Assembly: GCF_007846085.1 (NCBI RefSeq)
Contig: NZ_VOEJ01000003.1
Span: 248,001 to 312,000, forward strand
DNA from: Mucilaginibacter pallidiroseus
Lineage (GTDB): Bacteria > Bacteroidota > Bacteroidia > Sphingobacteriales > Sphingobacteriaceae
Length of the DNA: 64,000 nt
Direction: 5' to 3'
A program made the translations under genes and the position numbers. The first letter of the stretch is position 1. The number at the start of each line of letters is the position of its first letter. A model generated the notes under the pieces. The model had not been told where the DNA came from. It ran no database searches and was given only the letters and a program-made list of their open reading frames with translations. Below, in pieces: positions 18,687 to 27,575 of the stretch.

Positions 18687-19679
18687 CTAAGCCATTTCAA
18701 AGGCATATTTTTTATCCACTTCGTGCAGTATACCCAATATTTCCTCTAAGGTACCTGCTGTTACCAGCCTCATCCTGTACTCTTTAAAATCGGGCACACC
18801 CTTAAAGTAATTACTGTAATGGCGGCGCATTTCAAAAATACCGGTTCTAGGACCCTTCCACTCCATTGATTTTTCGAGGTGGGTTTTACAAACCTCAATA
18901 CGCTCCGCAATGGTAGGCTTATCCAAATGCTGGCCGGTTGCAAAAAAGTGTTTTATCTCCCTGAAAATCCAGGGGTATCCAATGGCTGCTCGGCCTATCA
19001 TCATGCCATCAACGCCGTACTCCAGCCGCCAGTTGGCAGCTTTCTCGGGCGAATCAATATCCCCATTACCAAATATTGGGATGTTGATTCGTGGATTCTT
19101 TTTAATATCACGAATCAATGTCCAGTCGGCTTCGCCTTTGTACATTTGTGCACGGGTTCGCCCATGTATGGTAAGTGCTTTTATACCCACATCCTGCAGG
19201 CGTTCGGCTACTTCGTAAACATTCTTGGTGTTATCATCCCAGCCTAAGCGGGTTTTAACCGTTACGGGCAAATGAGTGGCATTTACAACGGCTTTTGTCA
19301 TAGCTACCATGCGGTCAATATCCTGCAAAAGGCTTGCACCGGCACCCCGACAGGCCACCTGCTTAACAGGGCAACCATAATTGATGTCCATCAAGTCTGG
19401 CTTAGCAAGTGTAGCTATCTCGGTAGCTTCGGCCATATGCGCTATATCGCTCCCGAAAATCTGGATACCTATTGGTCGCTCGTATTCAAATATATCGAGC
19501 TTTTGGCGGCTTTTCGCCGCATCGCGTATCAATCCCTCTGATGAGATGAACTCTGTGTACATCATATCAGCGCCATTTTGCTTACACACATAACGGAAAG
19601 GCGGATCACTCACATCCTCCATCGGTGCCAGCAACAGCGGGAACTCTCCTAAATCTATATTTCCTATTTGTACCGACAT
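18687..19679 (-). CDS. dusB: tRNA-dihydrouridine synthase
   Basis: FMN-dependent enzyme reducing uridine to dihydrouridine in tRNA D-loops. 330 residues, family length. TIM barrel starting LAPMEDVSDPPFR (FMN binding), catalytic-cysteine motif INYGCPVKQVACRGAGASLLQD, LTIHGRTRAQMYKGEADW, the phosphate-binding IGRAAIGYPWIF near residue 230, and a C-terminal helical domain. Closest to the DusB subgroup, as is usual for single-copy Dus in Bacteroidota. Divergent from the CPBP protease gene with only 38 bases between start codons. Confidence 0.93.
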   Translation of the reverse strand: MSVQIGNIDLGEFPLLLAPMEDVSDPPFRYVCKQNGADMMYTEFISSEGLIRDAAKSRQKLDIFEYERPIGIQIFGSDIAHMAEATEIATLAKPDLMDINYGCPVKQVACRGAGASLLQDIDRMVAMTKAVVNATHLPVTVKTRLGWDDNTKNVYEVAERLQDVGIKALTIHGRTRAQMYKGEADWTLIRDIKKNPRINIPIFGNGDIDSPEKAANWRLEYGVDGMMIGRAAIGYPWIFREIKHFFATGQHLDKPTIAERIEVCKTHLEKSMEWKGPRTGIFEMRRHYSNYFKGVPDFKEYRMRLVTAGTLEEILGILHEVDKKYAFEMA

Positions 19680-19694
19680 GGGTTATATTCGTTG

Positions 19695-19702
19695 CAAATT
19701 TA
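19695..19702 (-). promoter_or_regulatory. dusB -7 box TAAATTTG
   Basis: Exact TAnnTTTG on the minus strand, 15 bases before the dusB ATG, inside the short divergent spacer. Confidence 0.55.
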
Positions 19703-19717
19703 CAAAAATTAAGCTAC

Positions 19718-20659
19718 ATGGTAAAAAGGCCTGTAAATCAAATGACTCCGGGGCTACAATTCCTGGTATTTATCTGTATATCTATAGGCATCATATTGCT
19801 TGGTACGGTTATCTCTTTTGTCATAGTGCTTGCCACACAAGGGCTTGACGTTTTATTAGATGTACTACGCGGTACACTTAACAATCCGGGTATAGTAAGG
19901 GCTCTTTACGTTTTGCAAATAGTAGGCACCACACTCCCTATTTTCATAGCGCCTGTAGTTTTTGCCTGCTACATTGTTAAACAACCGGCAGAATATCTTA
20001 AAACCACCATAAAAATCAACTGGGTGCTTTTTGTAGCTGCTTTTTTTATAATGATGATTTCTATGCCACTGATTGAGCTATCAAGCAATATAAACCAGAA
20101 AATGGTTTTACCCGAATTTTTGAAGGGCATTGAGGACTGGATGAAACGCAGTGAAGTTATGGCCCGCAAGGTGACGGACCTGCTGCTTAAAATGGATACC
20201 GTTGCCGACATGATTAAGAACTTAGTGCTTGTTGGCTTGCTTACCGCCATTGTTGAGGAATTTATGTTTAGGGGCGTTGTACAAACCCTGATGATGAAGA
20301 TGACCAAAAATCTGCATGCAGCCGTTTGGATTACCGCAATATTATTCAGCGCGTTTCACATGGAGTTTTATGGCTTTTTGCCAAGGATGATAATAGGCGC
20401 AATTTTAGGATACTTTGCTGCCTGGAGCGGCAGCGTATGGCCGGCGGTTTGGGGGCATTTTTTAAACAATGGCACAGCTGTAGTAGTAACATACCTATTT
20501 CAGCACAAAATGATAAAAACCAGCCCCGATAGCACGCATGTTTTTAATTATGGCAGCTATATATTTAGCCTGATAATTATTATAATTTTGCTGCTGGTTT
20601 ACAAAAACTTAGCACAGGGCAAAAACAGCCACGATTTTAATGGAGAAGAACTGGGTTAA
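19718..20659 (+). CDS. CPBP family intramembrane glutamic protease
   Basis: 313-residue polytopic membrane protein of the CAAX protease/bacteriocin-processing (Abi/Rce1-like) family. The catalytic motif EEFMFR has Glu180, Glu181 and Arg185; a second motif AFHMEFYGF follows, and the third, WGHFLNNG, gives the conserved His and Asn. About seven hydrophobic segments surround them. I start at ATG 19718, since upstream in-frame codons overlap the dusB gene and its promoter. First gene of a tight run with DUF2007 and cdsA (20- and 4-base overlaps). Substrate unknown. Confidence 0.9.
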   Translation: MVKRPVNQMTPGLQFLVFICISIGIILLGTVISFVIVLATQGLDVLLDVLRGTLNNPGIVRALYVLQIVGTTLPIFIAPVVFACYIVKQPAEYLKTTIKINWVLFVAAFFIMMISMPLIELSSNINQKMVLPEFLKGIEDWMKRSEVMARKVTDLLLKMDTVADMIKNLVLVGLLTAIVEEFMFRGVVQTLMMKMTKNLHAAVWITAILFSAFHMEFYGFLPRMIIGAILGYFAAWSGSVWPAVWGHFLNNGTAVVVTYLFQHKMIKTSPDSTHVFNYGSYIFSLIIIIILLLVYKNLAQGKNSHDFNGEELG

Positions 20660-20852
20660 AATTTTCACCTCATCCAATTTTTACCAATCCGAAATTGTAA
20701 AGCAAATGCTTACTGGGCATGCTATTGATGCCGTTTTGTTAAACCGGCAATCATCGTCCCATCACAACTTTGGCGACATTGAAGTTTACGTGCACCAGGA
20801 AGATTTTAGCCAGGCAATTGAATTAATGATCCTGAACCAAATTAGTTTATGA
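20640..20852 (+). CDS. DUF2007 domain protein, putative signal-transducing
   Basis: 70-residue soluble protein. WVKIFTSSNFYQSEIVKQML ... IEVYVHQEDFSQAIELM is the DUF2007 pattern, a small ferredoxin-like fold sometimes called putative signal transducing protein. Its start lies 20 bases inside the CPBP gene and its stop shares ATGA with the cdsA start, so translation of the three is coupled. Function unknown; the fixed position before cdsA hints at a tie to membrane lipid synthesis, which is only inference. Confidence 0.85.
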   Translation: MEKNWVKIFTSSNFYQSEIVKQMLTGHAIDAVLLNRQSSSHHNFGDIEVYVHQEDFSQAIELMILNQISL

Positions 20853-21664
20853 AAACACGCGCCATAACAGGCTTCTTTTTTATTATTGTGATGATAGGCT
20901 CACAGCTGTTAGGGCCAATTGTATTAGGTATCTTCTATCTCCTTTTGAGCCTGCTTTGCCTAAATGAGTTTTACGGGTTAAACATAAAAAGCGGAATTGC
21001 AGTAAACCGCGTTGCCGGTTTGCTCACCGGTTTTTTGATGTTTGTTGGCTTCGGGTTAATAGCAATGCAGGTTGAAAAACCTGTTCAATACAGCTTTATA
21101 TTTATACTTACGCTGGCAACAAGTTTAATTTTCATTTCAGAATTATTCAAAATATCAGTTGCTCCGTTAACCAACATTGCTTATACTTTCCTAGGATTAA
21201 TATTTGTTGTTTCTCCGTTCCTGTTCTTTTTCGGGCTGGCGTTTATTGGGAACACCTATACACCGCATCTAACCCTCGGCTTTTTAGTTATGCTTTGGAG
21301 TAACGATACGGGCGCTTACCTTACCGGCAGGGCTTTTGGCCGTACAAAGTTATTTGAACGCCACTCGCCAAAAAAAACCGTTGAAGGCTTTTTTGGCGGC
21401 ATAGCAATAGCTGCAATTGCAGGCTATATTCTAAGCATTTATTATAAAGACTTGAAGTGGGAGCACTGGGTAATAACAGCGGTACTTATTGGCAGCTTTG
21501 GTACATTAGGCGATTTGGTTGAATCGATGTTTAAGAGAAGTATAAATATAAAAGATTCTGGAAGCATACTTCCTGGACATGGTGGCCTGCTTGACAGGTT
21601 TGACGGGCTTTTATTAGCTGCGCCTATTGTTTATACATACCTGTACTTCATTTTAAATACTTAA
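20849..21664 (+). CDS. cdsA: Phosphatidate cytidylyltransferase
   Basis: Integral membrane enzyme making CDP-diacylglycerol from phosphatidate and CTP, the entry to phospholipid synthesis. 271 residues with about seven membrane helices. C-terminal signature SILPGHGGLLDRFDGLL contains the conserved acidic and Gly residues of the CDP-alcohol site; WSNDTGAYLTGRAFGRTKLFERHSPKKTVEG is the other conserved stretch. The start overlaps the DUF2007 stop by 4 bases. psd follows after 23 bases, so consecutive steps of phosphatidylethanolamine synthesis are adjacent. Confidence 0.96.
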   Translation: MKTRAITGFFFIIVMIGSQLLGPIVLGIFYLLLSLLCLNEFYGLNIKSGIAVNRVAGLLTGFLMFVGFGLIAMQVEKPVQYSFIFILTLATSLIFISELFKISVAPLTNIAYTFLGLIFVVSPFLFFFGLAFIGNTYTPHLTLGFLVMLWSNDTGAYLTGRAFGRTKLFERHSPKKTVEGFFGGIAIAAIAGYILSIYYKDLKWEHWVITAVLIGSFGTLGDLVESMFKRSINIKDSGSILPGHGGLLDRFDGLLLAAPIVYTYLYFILNT

Positions 21665-21669
21665 ATTTG
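21662..21669 (+). promoter_or_regulatory. Possible internal psd -7 box TAAATTTG
   Basis: Exact TAnnTTTG overlapping the cdsA stop codon, 18 bases before the psd start. May give psd extra transcription. Confidence 0.35.
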
Positions 21670-21687
21670 TAATAAATACATTTCACT

Positions 21688-22536
21688 ATGACTATCCATA
21701 AAGAAGGATATACCTCCATTGCCGTTACGGTACTATTTATTTTTGTACTGAACGCGCTAATTCAGTTTTATTTTCCTGATGCGCATGTGGTTAAGTGGAT
21801 TATATACATATTGTCATTCTTCCTGTTTTTTATAGTATTGCAGTTTTTCCGCAGTCCGGTATTGCACATTAATACCAATGAAACAAGCGTACTATGCCCT
21901 GCCGACGGTAAAGTTGTTGTGATAGAAGAAACTGTAGAAACCGAGTTTTTAAAGGATAAACGTATTCAGCTTTCGGTATTTATGTCTCCCATTAACGTGC
22001 ACATAAACCGTAACCCAATAAGCGGCGTGGTTAAATACTTTAAATATCACCCTGGCAAATACCTTGTTGCGTGGCACCCTAAATCATCAACAGAAAACGA
22101 GCGAACTACCATAGTTACCGAAAACAGCGAGGGCACAATGGTGCTTTTCCGCCAGATAGCCGGTGCACTTGCCCGCCGTATTGTATGGTATGTAAAAGAA
22201 GGCGATGCCGTTGAGCAGGGCCAGCAGTTTGGCTTTATAAAATTTGGATCGAGGGTAGATATATTCCTTCCCTTAGGATCTAAGATAAACGTAGAACTTA
22301 ACCAGGTTGTTAAAGGTGGCCGCACTATACTGGCCCAATTGCCTACCGTTGGTAACTTTGTTGACGAGGAAGAATACATTGAAGTTAGCGAGCAGGAAAT
22401 GGAGATATTGGCCAACCCTTCTGACGAGCATGGCAAACCAACCCTTGTTATTGAGCACACCGAAGATGAAGTTGCGCCAAACGCCGACGCTTCTGTACAA
22501 CCTGATTCACCTCTTAAACCAAAAGGTAAAAAGTAA
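21688..22536 (+). CDS. psd: Phosphatidylserine decarboxylase proenzyme
   Basis: Pyruvoyl enzyme that decarboxylates phosphatidylserine to phosphatidylethanolamine at the inner membrane. 282 residues. Two membrane helices at about 12-52, catalytic core with CPADGKVV and PINVHINRNPISG, and the self-cleavage site FGSR (Gly187-Ser188) that yields the pyruvoyl group. It belongs to the short Psd type; the core ends near residue 215, and a polar, Glu-rich tail of about 65 residues (EEEYIEVSEQEMEIL, then a Pro/Asp-rich end) is additional. Follows cdsA by 23 bases; closed by a strong terminator. Confidence 0.95.
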   Translation: MTIHKEGYTSIAVTVLFIFVLNALIQFYFPDAHVVKWIIYILSFFLFFIVLQFFRSPVLHINTNETSVLCPADGKVVVIEETVETEFLKDKRIQLSVFMSPINVHINRNPISGVVKYFKYHPGKYLVAWHPKSSTENERTTIVTENSEGTMVLFRQIAGALARRIVWYVKEGDAVEQGQQFGFIKFGSRVDIFLPLGSKINVELNQVVKGGRTILAQLPTVGNFVDEEEYIEVSEQEMEILANPSDEHGKPTLVIEHTEDEVAPNADASVQPDSPLKPKGKK

Positions 22537-22554
22537 ATTAAACTTACCATATTT

Positions 22555-22584
22555 AAAAAGCCATGACCGTTGTCATGGCTTTTT
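22555..22584 (+). terminator. Rho-independent terminator after psd
   Basis: 13-base-pair stem AAAAAGCCATGAC / GTCATGGCTTTTT with loop CGTT. Confidence 0.88.
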
Positions 22585-22863
22585 GTGTTTTTAGCGATAG
22601 CTTTTTATTAATCGTGACTGCATCTGTGTATTAAATAGCCATTAATAACCGAGAATGCAGCACATCAATTATTGTCAGCTTAACGAGATATGTTTTGATA
22701 TAGCAAACACCTCACAGGGCTAAAGTGCGATTATAAGTTATAACTATTCACCTGCACCACTTTCCAAGCGCTCGTGTCAACAGGGGTTACGCAAGAGCCA
22801 TAAATATCCTTTATACTTACCGGCATACTTCACATGATTAGCAACAGCAAAGTATCATCAAGC
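22585..22863. other. Non-coding spacer between psd and rplS
   Basis: About 280 bases between two convergent genes. No reading frame with family features, no repeat and no RNA gene recognised. Confidence 0.4.
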
Positions 22864-22894
22864 AAAAAAAGCCCGCAGTAAAACTGCAGGCTTT
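22864..22894 (-). terminator. Rho-independent terminator after rplS
   Basis: Read on the minus strand: 11-base-pair stem AAAGCCTGCAG / CTGCGGGCTTT (one G-U pair), loop TTTTA, followed by a run of T. Confidence 0.85.
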
Positions 22895-22934
22895 AAGTAC
22901 TATATAGCTATCTGCCACCCAGGCAGCGTAGTAA

Positions 22935-23282
22935 TTAAACTCTTTTCGATTTGATACGAGCTGCTTTACCGGTAAGGGCACGCAGGTAGAACAATTTAGC
23001 ACGACGTACTTTACCAACGCTATTAACTTCGATTTTGTCGATGTTTGGAGAGTTGTAAGGGAAAATACGCTCAACACCAATACCGTTAGATACTTTACGA
23101 ACAGTAAATGTTTCGCTGTTACCAACGCTGTTACGCTGAATAACCACACCTTGGTAAACTTGGATACGCTCTTTGTTACCTTCTCTAATTTTATAATGCA
23201 CGCTTACAGTATCGCCGGCTTTAAAAGCGGGAAATGAGTTTTTAACTACTGATTGCTCTTCTACAAATTTTACTAAATCCAT
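22935..23282 (-). CDS. rplS: 50S ribosomal protein L19
   Basis: Large-subunit protein at the 30S-50S interface. 115 residues, normal length. Characteristic stretches: [51 protein letters not shown] and [21 protein letters not shown]. It follows trmD at a distance of 168 bases with its own leader, which carries a stable hairpin at 23301-23323. The usual partners rpsP and rimM lie about 11 kb away on the other strand. Confidence 0.98.
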   Translation of the reverse strand: MDLVKFVEEQSVVKNSFPAFKAGDTVSVHYKIREGNKERIQVYQGVVIQRNSVGNSETFTVRKVSNGIGVERIFPYNSPNIDKIEVNSVGKVRRAKLFYLRALTGKAARIKSKRV

Positions 23283-23300
23283 GATTTTAAGCTCTTAATG

Positions 23301-23323
23301 CGATTTTTAGCCCGTAAAAATCG
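23301..23323 (-). promoter_or_regulatory. rplS leader hairpin
   Basis: Perfect 9-base-pair stem CGATTTTTA / TAAAAATCG with a 5-base loop, ending 18 bases before the rplS start. TATTATTG at 23336-23329 is a near match to a -7 box, so the hairpin would lie near the 5' end of the mRNA. A possible autoregulatory L19-binding site; inferred from position only. Confidence 0.45.
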
Positions 23324-23450
23324 GAGTGCAATAATACGGATATTTTCTGAATTAAAAAACAATGCTTAAAAAATTTCAACATTTTGTGTTTTATACACAA
23401 TTGGTTATGTATATATCTTGGCCAAAATAACTTAACAATGCTGAGCTGCA

Positions 23451-24125
23451 CTACTCCAACAAGTCTGGCCGGCGTTGCTTGGTGCGCTCCTGAGCCTGCT
23501 CAAAACGCCACTTTTCTACGGCAGGCGTATTACCGCTCAATAAAATGTCAGGCACTTTATGGCCGTTCCAATCTGCCGGTCTGGTGTAAACCGGAGCATC
23601 AAGCAAATCATTCTGAAAAGAATCAGATAATGCCGAAGTTTCGTCAGACAATACACCCGGAATCAACCTCACTACCGCATCCACCAAAACCGCTGCCGGC
23701 AACTCGCCGCCCGATAGTACATAATCGCCTATTGAAAGCTCACGCGTTACGTAGATATCGCGAATACGCTGATCTATGCCTTTATAGTGGCCACAAAGAA
23801 TGATGATGTTGCCTTTTATTGAAAGCTGGTTTGCAATGCTCTGGTTAAGTGTTTCTCCATCCGGCGACATAAATATGATATCGTCGTAATCGCGCTCGCT
23901 TTTAAGATGATCTATACAAGCTGCAAAGGGTTGTATCGTCATTACCATGCCGCTTCCGCCGCCATAAGGATAATCGTCAACGCTTTTCTGTTTACCAGTG
24001 GCGTAATCACGCAGATTGTGTACTATTATTTCGGCAATGCCTTTCTTTTGCGCGCGCTGCAAAATAGAGTGTGCAAAAGGGCTCTCCAGCAAACCCGGCA
24101 ATACGGTTATAATATCAAAACGCAT
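23451..24125 (-). CDS. trmD: tRNA (guanine-37-N1)-methyltransferase
   Basis: SPOUT-class methyltransferase making m1G37 next to the anticodon, preventing +1 frameshifting. 224 residues, compact but complete. Motifs: [40 protein letters not shown] and the knotted SAM site [20 protein letters not shown]. The start codon lies 4 bases from an exact -7 box, so the mRNA should be nearly leaderless. In many bacteria trmD sits in an rpsP-rimM-trmD-rplS operon; here only the trmD-rplS half is present. Confidence 0.97.
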   Translation of the reverse strand: MRFDIITVLPGLLESPFAHSILQRAQKKGIAEIIVHNLRDYATGKQKSVDDYPYGGGSGMVMTIQPFAACIDHLKSERDYDDIIFMSPDGETLNQSIANQLSIKGNIIILCGHYKGIDQRIRDIYVTRELSIGDYVLSGGELPAAVLVDAVVRLIPGVLSDETSALSDSFQNDLLDAPVYTRPADWNGHKVPDILLSGNTPAVEKWRFEQAQERTKQRRPDLLE

Positions 24126-24129
24126 GTGG

Positions 24130-24137
24130 CAAAGGTA
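24130..24137 (-). promoter_or_regulatory. trmD -7 box TACCTTTG
   Basis: Exact TAnnTTTG on the minus strand; only 4 bases separate it from the trmD ATG. Confidence 0.6.
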
Positions 24138-24264
24138 GTAATTTAGTGATTGGTTATTTGTAAGCTGTTATTGGCTGCTAGGGCGTAGCGTTACCTGTAA
24201 TTTGACACCTATTCCCCGATATGATGAAAACTCGTAACTAATACCTAACAACCACTAACTTAAA

Positions 24265-24903
24265 TTAGCCATCTAATAGAAAAACGAAAAGCTCTTTAGG
24301 GCCATGGGCGCCTAATACAAGAGTCTTCTCAATATCGGCTGTGCGACTGGGGCCGGTTACATGTGTAATCATCGACGGCAATTGATTGCCGTATTTTTGC
24401 TTTAATAATTTGAGCCCGTCTTTTATATCAAGCACCATTTGCGAGGTATATGCCAACACAATATGCACTGGCGGATATATACTTAACCGGCGACCTGCGG
24501 CGTTTCCGTTTGATAAAAGTACGGTACCATTGCGGGCTATAAGCGCTTCGCAGAGTGTAAAGCCAACATCGGCCAGTTCAAAGTCCTTATCAGTTTCAAA
24601 ATATGGATACTCGTAAGTGTTAAGGAGATTTTGCAGGGCGGGCTCCCAACAATATATTTTGTGCCACTTCCTGTCTTCGGCAAGTTCCAGCAGGTTTTCA
24701 ATAAAGTTAACCTCATCTTCGCAAAATACAAACTGCCCGTTAACAGCTGTAAATTGCTCGGCAAAAACCACTTCCAGCATTTCATCGTTTGGCGGGTAAA
24801 GCGGTTGCTCTTCCAGGTTTGGATAAGGGTTATCACGTTTCTCCAAAAGTGCCTTGCGCACTTTCTTAAGTAGCTTTTCTTTTGATGTTGTAATATCCCT
24901 CAT
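24265..24903 (-). CDS. LUD domain protein (LutC/YkgG-like)
   Basis: 212-residue cytoplasmic protein with the LUD fold found in lactate-utilisation protein LutC. The C-terminal signature VTGPSRTADIEKTLVLGAHGPKEL is diagnostic; the N-terminal half is helical and charged. No lutA or lutB lies nearby, so it is the stand-alone version that in Bacteroidota regularly follows ftsH. A role in lactate oxidation is therefore doubtful; function unknown. It has its own -7 box inside the T-rich end of the ftsH terminator. Confidence 0.88.
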   Translation of the reverse strand: MRDITTSKEKLLKKVRKALLEKRDNPYPNLEEQPLYPPNDEMLEVVFAEQFTAVNGQFVFCEDEVNFIENLLELAEDRKWHKIYCWEPALQNLLNTYEYPYFETDKDFELADVGFTLCEALIARNGTVLLSNGNAAGRRLSIYPPVHIVLAYTSQMVLDIKDGLKLLKQKYGNQLPSMITHVTGPSRTADIEKTLVLGAHGPKELFVFLLDG

Positions 24904-24910
24904 GTAACGG

Positions 24911-24918
24911 CAAAAGTA
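24911..24918 (-). promoter_or_regulatory. LUD gene -7 box TACTTTTG in tandem T-rich repeats
   Basis: Exact TAnnTTTG 7 bases before the start at 24903. It is the last of several TACTTTT units in tandem (24911-24936, minus strand), which also act as the T-tract of the ftsH terminator. Confidence 0.5.
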
Positions 24919-24933
24919 AAAAGTAAAAAGTAA

Positions 24934-24980
24934 AAAGCCGCGAGTCCTGCTCCTTAAAAGGATTCAAGACTTGCGACTTT
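24934..24980 (-). terminator. Terminator after ftsH
   Basis: Outer stem AAAGTCGCAAGTC / GACTCGCGGCTTT with one wobble and one mismatch, inner TCCTT/AAGGA stem, then a long T-rich tract on the minus strand. Confidence 0.65.
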
Positions 24981-24997
24981 TAACTATTTATACGCAA

Positions 24998-27094
24998 TTA
25001 TTTTTCTGACGATGACTCGCTAACCCCATCTATTCTTGATAGCTCAGGGTTAATAACATTGTCTGGTATCGCATTGTTATCAGGAATCAGGCTGGGCTCG
25101 CCGTTTACAAACTTATCATACGCTGTACGGTGTTCGAAAGGCCTCTTACCCAATATCTCTTCCAGATCCGACTGGAACAAAACTTCTTTCTCAAGCAATT
25201 TTGCTGCTACGTTCTCTAAACCTTCCCGGTGTTTGTTCAACAGGTCTTTGGTTCGCTGGTAAACAGAGTCGATAAGGTTACGTACTTCGGCATCAATCAG
25301 CTCGGCAGTGGCATCAGAGTATGGCTTAACAAACTGGCTGTCGCCCTGTGGGTCGTAAAACGACAGGTTACCAACCTTGCTGTTCATACCGTATATTTTA
25401 ACCATGCCGTATGCAAGTCGGGTAATACGTTCCAAATCACTTAAGGCACCGGTAGTAATCTTGCCGAAAACGATATCCTCAGCAACACGGCCACCCATTG
25501 AAAGTGTCATGTCATCAATCAACTCTTCTTTAGCTACCAGGAATTTCTCATTTGGCAGATATTGTGCATAACCTAATGCAGCAACACCACGCGGAACAAT
25601 TGATACTTTAACCAATGGATCGGTATGCTCCAGGAACCAGCCTGCAATAGCATGTCCGGCCTCATGGTATGCAACCACGCGTTTCTCTTCAGGAGAAATT
25701 AAAGTATTTTTCTTTTCAAGACCACCAATAACGCGGTCAATCGCGTCCTGGAAATCTTTCATATCAACAGCCTCTTTATTTTGGCGTGCAGCAATCAAAG
25801 CAGCCTCGTTACACACGTTGGCAATCTCTGCACCGGCAAAGCCTGGTGTTTGAGCAGATAATTTTTTAGGATCGACGCCTTCAGCCAATTTAATAGGCTT
25901 CAAGTGCACTTTAAAGATTTGTTCGCGGCCAATCAAATCCGGTTTATCAATAGATACCTGCCTGTCGAAACGTCCCGGGCGCATCAATGCGCTGTCCAAT
26001 ACATCAGGACGGTTAGTTGCAGCGAGGATAATGATACCTGAGTCGGTACCGAAACCATCCATCTCTACCAATAACTGGTTAAGGGTGTTTTCTCGCTCAT
26101 CGTTACCACCCATCATGTTATTTTTGCCACGGGCACGGCCAATAGCATCAATCTCATCTATAAATATGATACAAGGCGCTTTATCTTTTGCCTGGCGGAA
26201 CAAATCACGCACACGTGATGCACCCACCCCAACAAACATCTCCACAAAGTCAGAACCTGAAAGTGAGAAGAATGGCACCTGCGCCTCGCCTGCAACGGCT
26301 TTGGCCAACAACGTTTTACCTGTACCCGGGCTACCCACAAGTAGAGCTCCTTTAGGAATTTTACCACCCAGGTTGGTGTACTTTTTAGGGTTTTTAAGGA
26401 AATCTACAATTTCCATTACTTCCTGCTTGGCTTCCTCCAAACCGGCAACATCATTAAAGGTAACGGTAACCTGTGCTTCTTTATCAAACAGTGTAGCCTT
26501 TGATTTACCGATGTTGAATATTTGGCCACCGGGGCCGCCGCCAGCACCGCCACTCATGCGGCGCATAATAAACAACCAAACACCAACCAGCAACACTGCC
26601 ATAATAATGCATTGCACCAGCCAGTTACTCAAAAGGTTTTCTTTACCTTGCTGATACTCGATAGGTGTTTTTTGTCCATCCGGTATATCTTTCTCAACCG
26701 CTGCTATAGATTGCTTTAGGCTTTCGTAGCTGGCATCGGTAAAGTTGTATTGCGGCTCATTTGCAGACATGCCCAAACCACGCTGATTTTTGTTGGCATC
26801 AGCATATTGTGATTTAATAAGGCTATCTTTCTTAATATAAACTTCGGCAGTAACCAAATCGCCGTTTTTGTAGGCCACAATGTGGTCAACATCCCGGGTA
26901 CGCAACATTTGGTTGCTAAAACGCTGAAAGTCTATTTGCTTACCATTGCCATTTCCCATAAGGGTTGGTACTACCAAAAGGCCAATAATGGCAATGGCGT
27001 ACAACCACATCAGGTTAAATTTGGGTGGTTTAGGTGTAATTTTTTTATTCGGAACCTTTCTGAAAGGTTTTTCGGGCTTTTTATCTTTTTCCAT
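24998..27094 (-). CDS. ftsH: ATP-dependent zinc metalloprotease FtsH
   Basis: Hexameric membrane AAA+ protease that degrades misfolded membrane proteins and some regulators. 698 residues. Membrane helices at about 28-46 and 158-177 flank the periplasmic domain; Walker A GSPGTGKT at 254-261, Walker B CIIFIDEIDA, the second region of homology with ATNRPDVLDSALMRPGRFDR, and the zinc site HEAGH at 477-481. A Gly-rich linker (SGGAGGGPGG) follows the second helix. It lies 59 bases behind rsfS, so the two are probably one operon, and it is followed by its own terminator. Confidence 0.98.
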   Translation of the reverse strand: MEKDKKPEKPFRKVPNKKITPKPPKFNLMWLYAIAIIGLLVVPTLMGNGNGKQIDFQRFSNQMLRTRDVDHIVAYKNGDLVTAEVYIKKDSLIKSQYADANKNQRGLGMSANEPQYNFTDASYESLKQSIAAVEKDIPDGQKTPIEYQQGKENLLSNWLVQCIIMAVLLVGVWLFIMRRMSGGAGGGPGGQIFNIGKSKATLFDKEAQVTVTFNDVAGLEEAKQEVMEIVDFLKNPKKYTNLGGKIPKGALLVGSPGTGKTLLAKAVAGEAQVPFFSLSGSDFVEMFVGVGASRVRDLFRQAKDKAPCIIFIDEIDAIGRARGKNNMMGGNDERENTLNQLLVEMDGFGTDSGIIILAATNRPDVLDSALMRPGRFDRQVSIDKPDLIGREQIFKVHLKPIKLAEGVDPKKLSAQTPGFAGAEIANVCNEAALIAARQNKEAVDMKDFQDAIDRVIGGLEKKNTLISPEEKRVVAYHEAGHAIAGWFLEHTDPLVKVSIVPRGVAALGYAQYLPNEKFLVAKEELIDDMTLSMGGRVAEDIVFGKITTGALSDLERITRLAYGMVKIYGMNSKVGNLSFYDPQGDSQFVKPYSDATAELIDAEVRNLIDSVYQRTKDLLNKHREGLENVAAKLLEKEVLFQSDLEEILGKRPFEHRTAYDKFVNGEPSLIPDNNAIPDNVINPELSRIDGVSESSSEK

Positions 27095-27153
27095 TTTATA
27101 AGCTCAACATAATCTGTAAATAATTAGGGCAGGGATTTAAACATCAAGCTTAC

Positions 27154-27528
27154 TTAAGCACTTTTATAGCTCTTTATCTCAGCATCGCCCCATAGGTCTT
27201 CAACACCGTAAAACTCACGTTTATCCGTCCTGAAAATATGGATCACAACATCTACATAATCCAGCAGTATCCACTCGCCATGCTCAAGCCCTTCTTTACG
27301 CCATGGCTCGGCCTGCATGGCTTTGTAAATTTCATCTTCAACACTATTAGCAATTGCTTTTACTTGCGTGGCAGAGTCGGCATGGCATATCACAAAGTAA
27401 TCTGCTACCGAACTATTAACACCGCGCAGATCAAGCCTTACCAGATCATTCCCCTTTTTCTCCTGCATACCATGTATAGCCAGTTCAGAGATGTAGGCGG
27501 ACTCATTTAACACTTTGCTTTTTACCAT
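27154..27528 (-). CDS. rsfS: Ribosomal silencing factor RsfS
   Basis: 124-residue Iojap/DUF143 protein that binds L14 and blocks subunit joining when nutrients run short. Motifs: GNDLVRLDLRGVNSSVADYFVICHADSATQVKAIA and GEWILLDYVDVVIHIF near the C-terminus. The ATG at 27528 is taken as start; a TTG just in front is less likely. Divergent from birA with 47 bases between starts; ftsH follows on the same strand. Confidence 0.93.
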   Translation of the reverse strand: MVKSKVLNESAYISELAIHGMQEKKGNDLVRLDLRGVNSSVADYFVICHADSATQVKAIANSVEDEIYKAMQAEPWRKEGLEHGEWILLDYVDVVIHIFRTDKREFYGVEDLWGDAEIKSYKSA

Positions 27529-27575
27529 CAAAAAGAATTAGTTTTGAACGATTTTGGGTTTAAAATTATTATACG

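Noticed and set aside
26031..26654. 207-codon open frame on the plus strand
   Set aside because: Lies wholly opposite ftsH, in a codon-mirrored frame; composition Ser/Pro-rich and no family likeness.
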